This document shows positions 39,721 through 48,678 of a stretch of 64,000 nucleotides of DNA, in pieces. The stretch is from NCBI RefSeq assembly GCF_000519205.1, contig NZ_JAFB01000019.1:161639-225638 (forward strand). Reading direction: 5' to 3'. The stretch is from Amycolatopsis taiwanensis DSM 45107 (lineage in GTDB: Bacteria; Actinomycetota; Actinomycetes; Mycobacteriales; Pseudonocardiaceae). The notes under the pieces are model-generated. The model did not search any database, was not told the DNA's origin, and saw nothing but the letters and a program-made list of their open reading frames with translations. The position numbers and the translations under genes are program-made. Positions within the stretch are counted from its first letter, which is position 1. Each line of letters begins with the position of its first letter.

Positions 39721-40722
39721 GTGACCGTTGCGCCTGAAGGTCGGAAGCTGCTGCGGCTCGAAGCCCGCAACAGCCAGACGCCCATCGAAAAGAAGCCGTC
39801 CTGGATCAAGACCCGCGCCAAGATGGGGCCGGAGTTCACCGAACTGAAGGGGCTGGTTCGCCGCGAGGGCCTGCACACCGTGTGCGAAGAGGCCGGCTGC
39901 CCCAACATCTACGAGTGCTGGGAAGATCGCGAGGCGACCTTCCTCATCGGCGGCGACCAGTGCACCCGCCGCTGCGACTTCTGCCAGATCGACACCGGGA
40001 AGCCCGCCGCGCTCGACCGTGGCGAGCCCCGCCGGGTCGCCGAAAGCGTGCAGGCGATGGGACTGCGGTACTCGACGGTCACCGGCGTCGCCCGCGACGA
40101 CCTCGAAGACGGCGGCGCGTGGCTGTACGCCGAGACCGTCCGGCAGATTCACGCGCTCAACCCGGGTACCGGTGTCGAGCTGCTGATCCCCGACTTCAAC
40201 GCCGACCAGGCCCAGCTCGCCGAGGTCTTCTCCGCCCGGCCCGAGGTGCTCGCGCACAACCTCGAGACCGTGCCCCGGATCTTCAAGCGCATCCGTCCCG
40301 GGTTCCGCTACGCGCGGTCGCTCGAGGTCCTCACCCGGGCCCGCGAGGCCGGCCTGGTCACCAAGTCGAACCTGATCCTGGGCATGGGCGAGACTCCGGA
40401 CGAGGTCGAGCCCGCCATGCGGGACCTGCTCGACGCCGGCTGCGAGATCCTCACCATCACCCAGTACCTGCGGCCCTCGGTCCGGCACCACCCGATAGAC
40501 CGCTGGGTCAAGCCCGAGGAGTTCGTCGAGCACGCGGCCACGGCCGAGGCGCTCGGCTTCGCCGGAGTGATGGCCGGACCGCTGGTGCGCTCGTCCTACC
40601 GCGCCGGCCGGTTGTACGCGCAGACGAAGCGTCACCGTGGCGAGCCGCTGCCGGAGAACCTGGCGCACCTGGCCGAGGCGGGCCACGCCGCGCAGGAGGC
40701 CTCGAGCCTGCTCAGCCGGTGA
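39721..40722 (+). CDS. lipA: Lipoyl synthase (radical SAM)
   Basis: A 333-residue enzyme that inserts two sulfur atoms into octanoyl groups on lipoyl domains. The auxiliary 4Fe-4S cluster cysteines are Cys55, Cys60 and Cys66 ([14 protein letters not shown]), and the radical SAM cluster cysteines are Cys81, Cys85 and Cys88 (CTRRCDFC). The C-terminal RSSYRAG serine motif that supports the auxiliary cluster is present. Start GTG 39721. It acts after LipB on the E2 encoded by sucB. Fe-S supply may come from the ErpA-like protein at 18 kb, which is inference. Confidence 0.97.
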   Translation: MTVAPEGRKLLRLEARNSQTPIEKKPSWIKTRAKMGPEFTELKGLVRREGLHTVCEEAGCPNIYECWEDREATFLIGGDQCTRRCDFCQIDTGKPAALDRGEPRRVAESVQAMGLRYSTVTGVARDDLEDGGAWLYAETVRQIHALNPGTGVELLIPDFNADQAQLAEVFSARPEVLAHNLETVPRIFKRIRPGFRYARSLEVLTRAREAGLVTKSNLILGMGETPDEVEPAMRDLLDAGCEILTITQYLRPSVRHHPIDRWVKPEEFVEHAATAEALGFAGVMAGPLVRSSYRAGRLYAQTKRHRGEPLPENLAHLAEAGHAAQEASSLLSR

Positions 40723-40810
40723 TTTCCGGCCTAGCCGATTTGTGATCGTCCGCACGAAACCGGTACCCGACCAGGGTTCCTGTTGTGGCCCATCGACTAT
40801 CAATCGGGGT

Positions 40811-41431
40811 ATGAAGCACTTCTCCCCCAGTCGAGGACTCCGGGCCGCCGGTCTGCTCGCCGTCGCCGCCGCCGCACTCACCGCCTGCGGCGGCGGCACG
40901 AAAACCGAATCGAGCGCCACCTCCGCCGGTGCCCCGGAGACCAGCAACGCACCGGTCGAGGTCACCGAGCCGCCGACCCCGCCCGGCACCACGTTGGCCC
41001 TTGGCGAGCGGGCCGTGATCCACTACGACGACGGGATCGACAAGGGCATCCTCGCCCTGACGGTGACCGCGATCGAGGTGGGCGACCAGGCGGGCTTCGA
41101 GCGGGATTTCGGTGAGGACGCCAAGACCACCACGCCCTACTACCTGCGTTACACCCTGGAGAACCTCGCCGGAACGGACCTGGGCGGCAAGAACGGACCA
41201 AAGCTGGCCGGGCTTCTCGCCGACGGCACCACCACCGGCGTGTTCATCACCGGCGACCTGGAACCGGGCTGCACCACCCGGCTCTCCCCCGCCGACTTCA
41301 ACAAGCCAGGGGCGAAGTACGAGAACTGCCAGCTGGACGCCGCCAGCACCGGCGACCCCGTCGTCGCCGTGAAGTACAGCGGAGGCGATTACCACGACAA
41401 GCCGATCATCTGGCGGAAGCCCGGCAGCTAA
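40811..41431 (+). CDS. Secreted lipoprotein, function unknown
   Basis: A 206-residue protein with a lipoprotein signal peptide (LRAAGLLAVAAAALTAC, lipobox LTAC) and a Ser/Thr/Pro-rich spacer. A beta-rich domain follows: ERAVIHYDDGIDKGILALTV, PYYLRYTLENLAGTDLGG and CTTRLSPADFNKPGAKYENC. The two later cysteines could form a disulfide. It resembles the immunoglobulin-like DUF4352-type lipoproteins of actinomycetes, but only loosely. Start ATG 40811. Its stop overlaps the converging acyl-CoA dehydrogenase gene by four bases. Confidence 0.8.
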   Translation: MKHFSPSRGLRAAGLLAVAAAALTACGGGTKTESSATSAGAPETSNAPVEVTEPPTPPGTTLALGERAVIHYDDGIDKGILALTVTAIEVGDQAGFERDFGEDAKTTTPYYLRYTLENLAGTDLGGKNGPKLAGLLADGTTTGVFITGDLEPGCTTRLSPADFNKPGAKYENCQLDAASTGDPVVAVKYSGGDYHDKPIIWRKPGS

Positions 41432-43362
41432 CGGCTCGAGGGCAGGAACCTCCTTGCGACAGAGCTTTCGGTCGAAGCGCCGTTACGCCAGTCGGCGATC
41501 CACGGCCCGGTGCCCTCGCTCGGGTCGAACACGCCGGCTTCGAGCCAGGTGTAGCGGCCTTCGATCGCCTGGGCGGAGAGCCGGGTGTCGACCTGGTCGG
41601 TGTTGGACCACAAGGCACCGAACAGTTCCTCGATCCGCAGCCGTGCCTGCCGGCAGAACACGTCCGCCAGTTCGTAGGCCGTTTCGCCCCGCTGCGCGTC
41701 CTCGAAGCGCTCCATCTCGGCCCGCACGCAGCTGGCGGCCATCGCGAACAGCTCCGCGCCGATGTCCACGATCCGGCCGAGGAAGGCCTGGCGCTTCTCC
41801 AGGCGTGCCTGCCAGCGTGCCATGCCGTAGAACGTCGAGCGGGCCAGCTTCCGGGAAGTGCGCTCGACGAACCGCAGATGCGTGGCGAGGCGGCCGAACT
41901 CGCGGAACGCGACCGGCGACTGGCCCCGGCCCGTGACCAACTGGGGCAGCCAGCGGGCGTAGAAGCCGCTGGCCTTGGCCGCTGCCTTCGCCTTCGCGGA
42001 CAGGTCCGCCTCGGCGTCGGCGAGCGCGCCCGCCGCGGACAGGTGTGCATCGACGGCTTCGCGCGCGATGAGCAGGTGCATGATCTCCGTGGAGCCCTCG
42101 AAGATCCGGTTGATGCGCAGGTCCCGCACCAGCTGCTCGACCGGCACCGCGCGTTCCCCGCGCGCCGCGAGCGATTCGGCCGTCTCGTAGCCACGGCCGC
42201 CGCGGATCTGCATCAGGTCGTCGGCCAGCCGGCAGGCCATCTCGCTCGACCACAGCTTGGCCAGCGCCGCCTCGATCCGGATGTCGTTGCGGCCGTCGTC
42301 GCTCAGGTGCGCGGACAGGTCGAGCACGCTTTCCAGGGCGTAGGTGGTCGCCGCGATGAACGAGATCTTCTTGGCCACGGCCTCGTGACGGGCGATCGGC
42401 TTGCCCCACTGCACCCGTTCCGCCGACCATTCGCGGGCGATCTTGAGCGACCACTTGCCGGCACCCGCGCACATCGCGGGAATGGACAGCCGGCCGGTGT
42501 TCAGCGTGGCCAGTGCGATCTTCAGGCCCTGGCCCTCGCCGCCGACCACGTTCTCCTTGGGCACGCGCACCTTGTGGAAGCGGGTCACGCCGTTCTCGAT
42601 GCCGCGTAGCCCCATGAACGCGTTGCGCCGTTCGACCGTGATGCCCGGGGAGTCCATCTCCACGATGAACGCCGTCACGCCGCCGCGGTGCCCCTCGGAC
42701 TTCGGCACGCGCGCCATCACCACCACGAGTTCAGCCACGATGCCGTTGGTGGTCCACAGCTTCACGCCGTCGAGCTCGTAAGCCTGCCCGTCCGCGGTCG
42801 GGATGGCGGAGGTGGCCAGACGCGCCGGGTCGGAGCCCACGTCGGGCTCGGTGAGCAAGAACGCGGTGACCGCGCCCCGCGCGCAGCGCGGCAGGAACTT
42901 CGCCTTCTGCTCCGGCGATCCGGCCAGCTTGAGCGGCTCCGGCACGCCGATGGACTGGTGCGCCGACAGCAGCACCCCGAGCGCCGGGTGCACCGAGCCG
43001 ACCAGCATCAGGGCCCGGTTGTAGGCGACCTGGGTGAGACCGAGACCGCCGTAGGACTCCGGGATCTTGATCCCGAAGCAGCCGAGACCGGCCAGGCCCT
43101 TGACGTACTCGTCGGGGATGCGCGCCTCGCGCTCGATGACCGTCCCGTCCAGGGTGGCGCAGTACTCGCGGAGCTGGGTGAGGAACCCTTCCGCCTTGGC
43201 GGTGGCCTCCGTGGTGGGCCGCGGGTGAGGGTGAATCAGGTCGAGGCGGAACCGGCCGAGGTAGAGCTCCTTGGCGAAGGACGGCTTGCGCCAGCCGCTC
43301 TCCCGCGCCTCCTCGGCGATCGCCCGGGCTTCCTTCTCCGTAACCTTCGGTTGATCAACCAT
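41428..43362 (-). CDS. Acyl-CoA dehydrogenase, long form (FadE10-like)
   Basis: A 644-residue FAD enzyme of beta-oxidation, longer than ordinary acyl-CoA dehydrogenases (about 380-400) because of a C-terminal helical extension like that of VLCAD/ACAD9. FAD-site motifs include TAFLLTEPDVGSDPARLATS, LDGVKLWTTNGIVAELVVV and QIRGGRGYETAESLA. The catalytic glutamate is likely in INRIFEGSTEIMHLL. Start ATG 43362. The chain-length preference is unknown. It stands alone on its strand. Confidence 0.92.
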   Translation of the reverse strand: MVDQPKVTEKEARAIAEEARESGWRKPSFAKELYLGRFRLDLIHPHPRPTTEATAKAEGFLTQLREYCATLDGTVIEREARIPDEYVKGLAGLGCFGIKIPESYGGLGLTQVAYNRALMLVGSVHPALGVLLSAHQSIGVPEPLKLAGSPEQKAKFLPRCARGAVTAFLLTEPDVGSDPARLATSAIPTADGQAYELDGVKLWTTNGIVAELVVVMARVPKSEGHRGGVTAFIVEMDSPGITVERRNAFMGLRGIENGVTRFHKVRVPKENVVGGEGQGLKIALATLNTGRLSIPAMCAGAGKWSLKIAREWSAERVQWGKPIARHEAVAKKISFIAATTYALESVLDLSAHLSDDGRNDIRIEAALAKLWSSEMACRLADDLMQIRGGRGYETAESLAARGERAVPVEQLVRDLRINRIFEGSTEIMHLLIAREAVDAHLSAAGALADAEADLSAKAKAAAKASGFYARWLPQLVTGRGQSPVAFREFGRLATHLRFVERTSRKLARSTFYGMARWQARLEKRQAFLGRIVDIGAELFAMAASCVRAEMERFEDAQRGETAYELADVFCRQARLRIEELFGALWSNTDQVDTRLSAQAIEGRYTWLEAGVFDPSEGTGPWIADWRNGASTESSVARRFLPSSR

Positions 43363-43617
43363 CGGGCACCTCCTCGACGGGCCGTCAGGCCGCTGGGACC
43401 TGGTTACTCATCAGTGTTACCCACCGGTAGCGACTGGGAAACCCCCCGGAATGTGCGAGTACGTTCACCCCAGGCCGGACGTGGGTAACAACTCACTAAC
43501 AACCCGTGACGCAGACCACTTGACGAGAACAAACCGGGCCAACGAGCGTCTAGAACCGGTGACGGTATTTTGAGCCCCCACACGCCTGTCCATTCGGACT
43601 TCCGCAGAAGAGATCAC

Positions 43618-44838
43618 ATGTTGCCCAGACTGACTTCCCGCGACCGTGGCAGATTCGGCACGATCACCGCACTGCTCGTCGCAGCACTGGCCTTGTCCGC
43701 ATGTACGTCCGGCGGTTCGGGAGGAAACACCGGCGGTCCGCAGTCCCCGTCGGTCGAAGCCCCCGCCGCGGTTTCCCTGTCCATCACGCCCGCGGCGGAC
43801 GCCAAGGACGTGAACCCGGCGGCGCCCATCGTGGTCAAGGCGGACAAGGGCACCCTCACCGACGTGACGGTGACCAACACCGCGAAGAACAAACCCGTTG
43901 CGGGCTCGTTCTCCGCGGACAAGACGACCTGGACCACGTCCGAGCCGCTCGGCTATGGCAGCACGTATTCGATCACCGCGAAAGGTGTGGACAACGCCGG
44001 GAAAACCGCCGAGCAGCAGGGGAAGATCACCACGTTGAACCCCGCGAAGCAGGCGAACCCGAACATGATCCCGGCGCCCAACAGCGTGGCCCAGACCGGT
44101 GTCGGCGTCGGCCAGCCGATCGTCTTCCAGTTCACCTACCCGGTGAAGAACAAGGCCGCGGTGGAAAAGCAGCTTTCGGTCGTGTCCAACCCGCCGCAGC
44201 AGGGTGGCTGGTACTGGATCGACGACAAGAACGTGCACTACCGCCCGAAGGAATACTGGCAGCCGGGCACCACGCTGAAGGTCACCGCGAAGGTCTACGG
44301 GGTCGACTTCGGCAACGGGGTCTACGGGGCGGAGGACCGCAACGAGACCTACAAGGTGCACGACTCGTGGATCGCCAAGGCGGACGGCAACACCGACCAG
44401 ATGCAGATATTCCGCAATGGACAGATGGTGAAGTCGATGCCGATCTCCCTCGGCAAGGACTCCACCCCGACCCACGTCGGTCCGCACGTGATCTCGTTCA
44501 AGGCCCAGAACTACACCATGGACTCGTGCAGCTACGGCGTGTGCCAGGGCGATCCGAACTGGTACCGCTCCGAAGAGCACTGGACGGCGCGGATCTCGAA
44601 CGACGGGGAATTCGTGCACGAGAACCCGAACAGCGTGGGGGCACAGGGCAGCTCGAACGTTTCCCACGGCTGCATCAACCTGAACGCGGAGAACGCGACC
44701 TGGTTCTACAACAACTTCGGGCTCGGTGACGTGGTCGAGGTGACCAACTCCGGCGGGCCGCCGCTGCCGGTTTACGACCTCTACGGCGACTGGTCGCTGT
44801 CCTGGGCCCAGTGGCAGCAGGGCAGCGCGGTGAAGTAA
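43618..44838 (+). CDS. L,D-transpeptidase (YkuD) lipoprotein with Ig-like domains
   Basis: A 406-residue cell-wall cross-linking enzyme of the LdtMt2 type, which makes 3-3 links in peptidoglycan. A lipoprotein signal (LLVAALALSAC) is followed by two Ig-like domains (residues about 40-150 and 150-255) and the YkuD domain. The catalytic motif is SHGCINLNAENATWFYNNFG, with Cys352 active and the partner histidine in HVGPHVISF. ATG 43618 has AGAAGAG upstream. A terminator follows. Confidence 0.93.
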   Translation: MLPRLTSRDRGRFGTITALLVAALALSACTSGGSGGNTGGPQSPSVEAPAAVSLSITPAADAKDVNPAAPIVVKADKGTLTDVTVTNTAKNKPVAGSFSADKTTWTTSEPLGYGSTYSITAKGVDNAGKTAEQQGKITTLNPAKQANPNMIPAPNSVAQTGVGVGQPIVFQFTYPVKNKAAVEKQLSVVSNPPQQGGWYWIDDKNVHYRPKEYWQPGTTLKVTAKVYGVDFGNGVYGAEDRNETYKVHDSWIAKADGNTDQMQIFRNGQMVKSMPISLGKDSTPTHVGPHVISFKAQNYTMDSCSYGVCQGDPNWYRSEEHWTARISNDGEFVHENPNSVGAQGSSNVSHGCINLNAENATWFYNNFGLGDVVEVTNSGGPPLPVYDLYGDWSLSWAQWQQGSAVK

Positions 44839-44857
44839 CCAGGCTCCCCCGGCGATA

Positions 44858-44890
44858 CGGCCCCGCGTCCGGTCCTCCGGCGCGGGGCCG
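44858..44890. terminator. Terminator between the L,D-transpeptidase and HD genes
   Basis: CGGCCCCGCG and CGCGGGGCCG form a 10-bp stem with a 13-base loop in the gap between converging genes. Confidence 0.75.
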
Positions 44891-44916
44891 GCGCATGTTC
44901 ACCTCGCGTTGGCCGG

Positions 44917-45474
44917 TTACCGGTCCCGCCAGGCCAGGGAGGACAGCTCGACCGCGACTTCGGCGACGCGGCGGGCGGTGCCGGTCGTCAAGCCCTTCAG
45001 CGCCGAGTCGATCCACTCCTGCACCTGCCGGACCCCGATATCGCGGTATTCGACCGCCTGGAACAGCATTTCGAGCTTGTCGGCGTCACGGGCGCACCTG
45101 GCCTCGGGGGTCGCGGCGGCCTCGTACTCCGCGACGGCCGCGCGCACACTGTCACCGGCCGGACCCAGCAGCCCGGCCGTCTGGTCCGCGGTGATCCGCT
45201 CCGGATCGGGCTTCTTCAGGTACGGGCGGGCGGTGTGCGGGAGATCGCCGGTGCGGGTCTCCTGACTGTCGTGCCAGATCGCGAGGTAGGCCGCGCGGGC
45301 CGGGTCCGCGCCTTCCTCGGCGGCCAGCAACCCGGCCAGCTGCGCGGCACGCAGCGAATGCTCGGCGACCGACTCCGGGTCGCGGACACCGGCGTGCCAC
45401 CACCCGGTGCGGCGGACTCGTTTGAGAATGCCGAGCTCGAACCCGAACGCGGCGAGTTCGCGGGCCTGTGACAC
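44917..45474 (-). CDS. HD-domain phosphohydrolase (YfbR/HDDC2-like)
   Basis: A 185-residue HD-superfamily protein. The metal-binding residues are seen in ESVAEHSLRAAQLAGLLAAE (first His), LAIWHDSQETRTGD (His-Asp) and RDADKLEMLFQAVEY (last Asp). The pattern is that of 5'-deoxynucleotidase YfbR/HDDC2 proteins, which act on nucleoside monophosphates. Start ATG 45474 (MSQARELAAFG). It is divergent from the DGPF/sigma gene pair. Confidence 0.88.
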   Translation of the reverse strand: MSQARELAAFGFELGILKRVRRTGWWHAGVRDPESVAEHSLRAAQLAGLLAAEEGADPARAAYLAIWHDSQETRTGDLPHTARPYLKKPDPERITADQTAGLLGPAGDSVRAAVAEYEAAATPEARCARDADKLEMLFQAVEYRDIGVRQVQEWIDSALKGLTTGTARRVAEVAVELSSLAWRDR

Positions 45475-45615
45475 CTGTTCTCCTCACGGTCGGCGAGACT
45501 GCAGCCAGTCTGTCACCCGCCGAGCCCCATCCGAAAAAGGTAGGTTCGGCCGTGTCGAAGAGCCGCCGGCCACTCCGACCAACCGGTGAAAGCACTTCGA
45601 CTTCAAGGAGTGAAC

Positions 45616-45978
45616 ATGAAGTACCTGCTGGCCATCTACAACAACCCGGCGACCTACGAGGCGTTTTCCGAGCAGGAGCGCGCGGAACTGTTCGGCGACG
45701 TCGACCGGATCATGAAGGAACTGACCGAGAGCGGTGAGCTGGTCGGCGGGCAGGCGCTGGCCGACGCGTCGACGGCGAAGATCGTCCGCGTGCGCGACGG
45801 GATCCCGGTCACCACGGACGGCCCGTTCGCCGAAGCCAAGGAACAGCTGGCCGGCTACCTGATCGTCGAGTGCGAGAGTGAGGAGCGCGCGGTCGAGATC
45901 GCGGCAAGCTGGCCGGACGCCCGTCACTTCGCCATGGAGGTGCGCGCGATCATGCACACCTCCGGCTCGGAGATGTGA
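45616..45978 (+). CDS. DGPF-domain (YCII-related) protein, partner of ECF42 sigma factor
   Basis: A 120-residue YCII/DGPF protein: MKYLLAIYNNPATYEAFSEQ, then SGELVGGQALADASTAKIVR and the naming motif TTDGPFAEAKEQLAGYLIVE. These genes commonly stand beside ECF42 sigma factors and are their usual targets, but their chemistry is unknown. ATG 45616 has AAGGAG upstream. The stop shares one base with the ATG of the sigma gene (TGATG), so the pair is translationally coupled. Confidence 0.93.
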   Translation: MKYLLAIYNNPATYEAFSEQERAELFGDVDRIMKELTESGELVGGQALADASTAKIVRVRDGIPVTTDGPFAEAKEQLAGYLIVECESEERAVEIAASWPDARHFAMEVRAIMHTSGSEM

Positions 45979-47204
45979 TGGCACAGGCGGTGGCCGAGGA
46001 CCTGGTGCGCGAGCTGGCGCCGCAGGTCCTCGGCACGCTCGTCCGGCGCTACGGTCAGTTCGACGCGTGCGAGGACGCCGTGCAGGAAGCACTGCTGGAT
46101 GCGACCGTGCAGTGGCCCACGAAGGGCATGCCGGAGAATCCGCGCGGCTGGCTGCTCACGGTCGCGTCGCGGCGGCTGACCGACCAGTGGCGCAGCGAGG
46201 CCGCACGCCGTCGCCGTGAGGTCACGATCGGCGCGCAAGACCCGGTGCTGGCGCCTGCTCCCGACGACGAGCGGGCTCCGGACTCCGACGACACGCTGGC
46301 GTTGCTGTTCCTGTGCTGCCATCCCACACTGTCCGCGCCTTCGCAGCTCGCGCTGACCCTGCGCGCCGTCGGCGGGCTCACCACCGCACAGATCGCCAGC
46401 GCGTTCCTGGTGCCCGAGGCCACCATGGCGCAGCGGATCAGCCGGGCCAAACAACGCATCAAGGCCGCCGGGGGCTCGTTCGCCATGCCGCCGCAGCCCG
46501 AGCTGGCCGCACGGCTGCGAGTGGTGCTGCACGTGCTTTACCTGATCTTCAACGAGGGCTACACCGCGACCTCGGGCCCCGATCTGCATCACGGTGAGCT
46601 CACCGCGGAGGCCATCCGGCTCACCCGCGTGGTCCACCGGTTGCTGCCGGACGATGGCGAAGTCGCCGGTCTGCTCGCGCTGATGCTGCTCACCGAGGCG
46701 CGCCGGGCGGCCCGGACCCGGCCGGACGGCACCCTCGTCCCGCTCGCGGAGCAGGACCGTGGGGGGTGGGACCGCGACCTGATCGACGAGGGAGTCGCGC
46801 TGATCGGCCGGACGCTGGAGCGGGCGCCCGTGGGGCCGTACCAGGTCCAGGCGGCGATCGCCGCCATCCACGACGAGGCGGCGTCTGGCACGGACACGGA
46901 CTGGCCACAGATCGTGGCGCTGTACAAGGTTCTGGAGCGGCTGGCACCCAACCCGATGGTCACGCTCAACCACGCGGTCGCGCTCGCGATGGCGGAGGGC
47001 CCGCAGGCCGGGCTCGACCTGCTCGCACCGCTCGACGCCGACGACCGGATGGCCCGGCACCACCGGCTGGCCGCCGTCCGCGCCCACCTGCTGGAGATGG
47101 CGGGCTCACCGGCCGCCGCCCGCGACGCGTACCGGGAAGCCGCACGCCGCACCGCCAGCCTCCCCGAACGCCGCTACCTGGAGGACAAGGCCGCCCGCCT
47201 GTGA
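45978..47204 (+). CDS. ECF42-group RNA polymerase sigma factor with long C-terminal helical extension
   Basis: A 408-residue ECF sigma factor. Regions 2 and 4 are in the first ~175 residues (RRYGQFDACEDAVQEALLDA, PRGWLLTVASRRLTDQWRSE, GGLTTAQIASAFLVPEATMA). A C-terminal extension of more than 200 residues with TPR-like helices follows, including YLIFNEGYTATSGPDLHHGE, the mark of group ECF42 (DUF6596). There is no anti-sigma gene; regulation is thought to work through the extension. ATG 45978 overlaps the DGPF stop; a GTG at 45975 is possible. Confidence 0.95.
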   Translation: MAQAVAEDLVRELAPQVLGTLVRRYGQFDACEDAVQEALLDATVQWPTKGMPENPRGWLLTVASRRLTDQWRSEAARRRREVTIGAQDPVLAPAPDDERAPDSDDTLALLFLCCHPTLSAPSQLALTLRAVGGLTTAQIASAFLVPEATMAQRISRAKQRIKAAGGSFAMPPQPELAARLRVVLHVLYLIFNEGYTATSGPDLHHGELTAEAIRLTRVVHRLLPDDGEVAGLLALMLLTEARRAARTRPDGTLVPLAEQDRGGWDRDLIDEGVALIGRTLERAPVGPYQVQAAIAAIHDEAASGTDTDWPQIVALYKVLERLAPNPMVTLNHAVALAMAEGPQAGLDLLAPLDADDRMARHHRLAAVRAHLLEMAGSPAAARDAYREAARRTASLPERRYLEDKAARL

Positions 47205-47213
47205 ACACTGGGG

Positions 47214-47910
47214 CTACTTTGCGAGTCGCCAGTACTGCTTTTTGTCCTGATCCTTGACCACCACGCCCAGCCGGGCCAGTTCGGTGCGCAGGTCCTTGGC
47301 GTCGTCGCCGGATTCGGACTTGCGCAGTGCCCTGGCCCTGGCGTTCAACAGCGCGTTGGCCGCCGGGGTCCAGGTCCGGGGTCTCGGGGACCCAACGCCG
47401 GAACTGGTCCCGGGTGGGGTCGCTGTCCAGCCAGCGGTAGCCGTGCGCACGGAACACGGTCGCGAGACTGTCCGCCGTGAGGTCGCCGGACTCCCTGGCC
47501 AGTTCCTCGGTCTTGCCGCCCAGCAGCACCAAGTGTTTGCCGTCGAGGAAGACCGCGCCGACCGCGCCGCGGTCCAGTTCACGCGACTCGTCGCCCCGGG
47601 TCAGCACGACCTTGTCATCGTCGACGGTGACCGACAGCGCTTCCTTCCTGGCCAGGACGCCGAACACCAAGCCGCCGACGAGCCCCACCGCGACCGCGCC
47701 GATCATCCCCCATGGCTCCGGAACCGACGCGATCAGCTCGAAGGGGCCCCGCATCGGCGCCCAGGGAAGCGACACCACCCAGGGCGCGGCAAGTTTGATC
47801 GCGACCACCACGACGGCACCGATCAGCGGGAATCCCAACCAGACGAAAATCCGCACCGAGAGCGGATCGACAACCGTCTCCCGGCCCGGCGGCTGTTCCC
47901 CCGGCAACAT
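47214..47910 (-). pseudogene. YqeB-like membrane protein gene with a frameshift near its 3' end
   Basis: The first frame, from ATG 47910 (GGAG eight bases upstream), gives two membrane helices (IFVWLGFPLIGAVVVVAIKL and WGMIGAVAVGLVGGLVFGVL), then YqeB-family sequence to DSDPTRDQFRRWVPETPDLD. After that the frame runs into arginine-rich nonsense across the sigma gene. One frame over, the family's C-terminus continues: ANALLNARARALRKSESGDD, then ELARLGVVVKDQDKKQYWRLAK with a stop at 47214. A one-base gain within 47361-47368 (CGCCGGGG on the plus strand) explains it. The repaired protein would be about 231 residues. A sequencing error, a real mutation or slippage are all possible. Confidence 0.8.
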
Positions 47911-48579
47911 CCGCAAAACTCCCCATGGCGTACTAAGTAGACAAATACCGTCGGATGCCAGTTTAGCGATTGGTCCCGTGATGGATCGGTCGCCGGGCCG
48001 CGGACGGCGTAATCGTCACGAGCGAGCTTGCGAGGGCAGGACCACTTGTTCGGTGCCGCCGACGGATCTCCCGATTGAGCGGGAACATACCCGGGATTCA
48101 CCGCAGACGAGCTGGCCGGGCGCTCGGGGCCTTCCATCCGCCACAGGGCTAGGCCTCGTCGACCGCAACCCCGCGCTGGCCAACGTATGCAACAAGCTCA
48201 CCTCCGCCGACGTGCACCCGACGTCGACGAACACACCGGCGGTCTCGTGATTTCGGCGATCGTCAGATATCGCAGGAGATTCGGGCGGCGAGTTGGCCGC
48301 CGATACGGCCCGAAACGGTGGAACCTCAATTTCTTCCGGGTCGATGCATGATTCGTCCCGGCGACCTTCCAGCATGAACCGAAGAACTCCCGCAGCGCCT
48401 CGTTTCCGAGATCGATCGGATGGAACGGCAGACCATAGCCCGGAACCGAATGCTCACCTTCCCAAAAGGGAACTTCGAATGAGAGGTCCCCTATATCCTC
48501 GATGACCCCGAACTCCGGATTCAAGCTCACGGACCTGAGTAGACGACCGCCCGACCAGACCGCATCCCGGGACACACCG
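47911..48579. other. Gene-poor stretch between yqeB and dnaE1
   Basis: About 670 bases with no convincing intact gene, and with lower GC and more A/T-rich words than its neighbours. A minus-strand open frame 48198-48575 contains GVIEDIGDLSFEVPFWEGEH and GYGLPFHPIDLGNEALREFF, which read like real protein. It then degrades to arginine-rich sequence, while another frame (48016-48375) looks more protein-like. This may be a decayed gene with frameshifts. I recognise no family. Confidence 0.35.
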
Positions 48580-48663
48580 TGCCTGAACCCGGAACATGGG
48601 TGCCTGAACCCAGAACACGCGTGCCGGAACTCGGAACACGCGTGCCTGGACCGGGGACACGCC
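48580..48663. repeat. Four tandem 21-bp repeats downstream of dnaE1
   Basis: Units at 48580-48600, 48601-48621, 48622-48642 and 48643-48663 follow TGCCTGAACCCGGAACACGC with a few changes each. They lie directly past the dnaE1 stop (48679, minus strand) with no unique spacers, so this is a minisatellite-like array and not a CRISPR. The period is a multiple of three, but no gene uses it. Confidence 0.85.
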
Positions 48664-48678
48664 GGGCGAGAAGGCGGG

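Noticed and set aside
48580..48663. Possible CRISPR array
   Set aside because: The units are directly adjacent with no spacers and no cas genes are present, so it is a tandem repeat.
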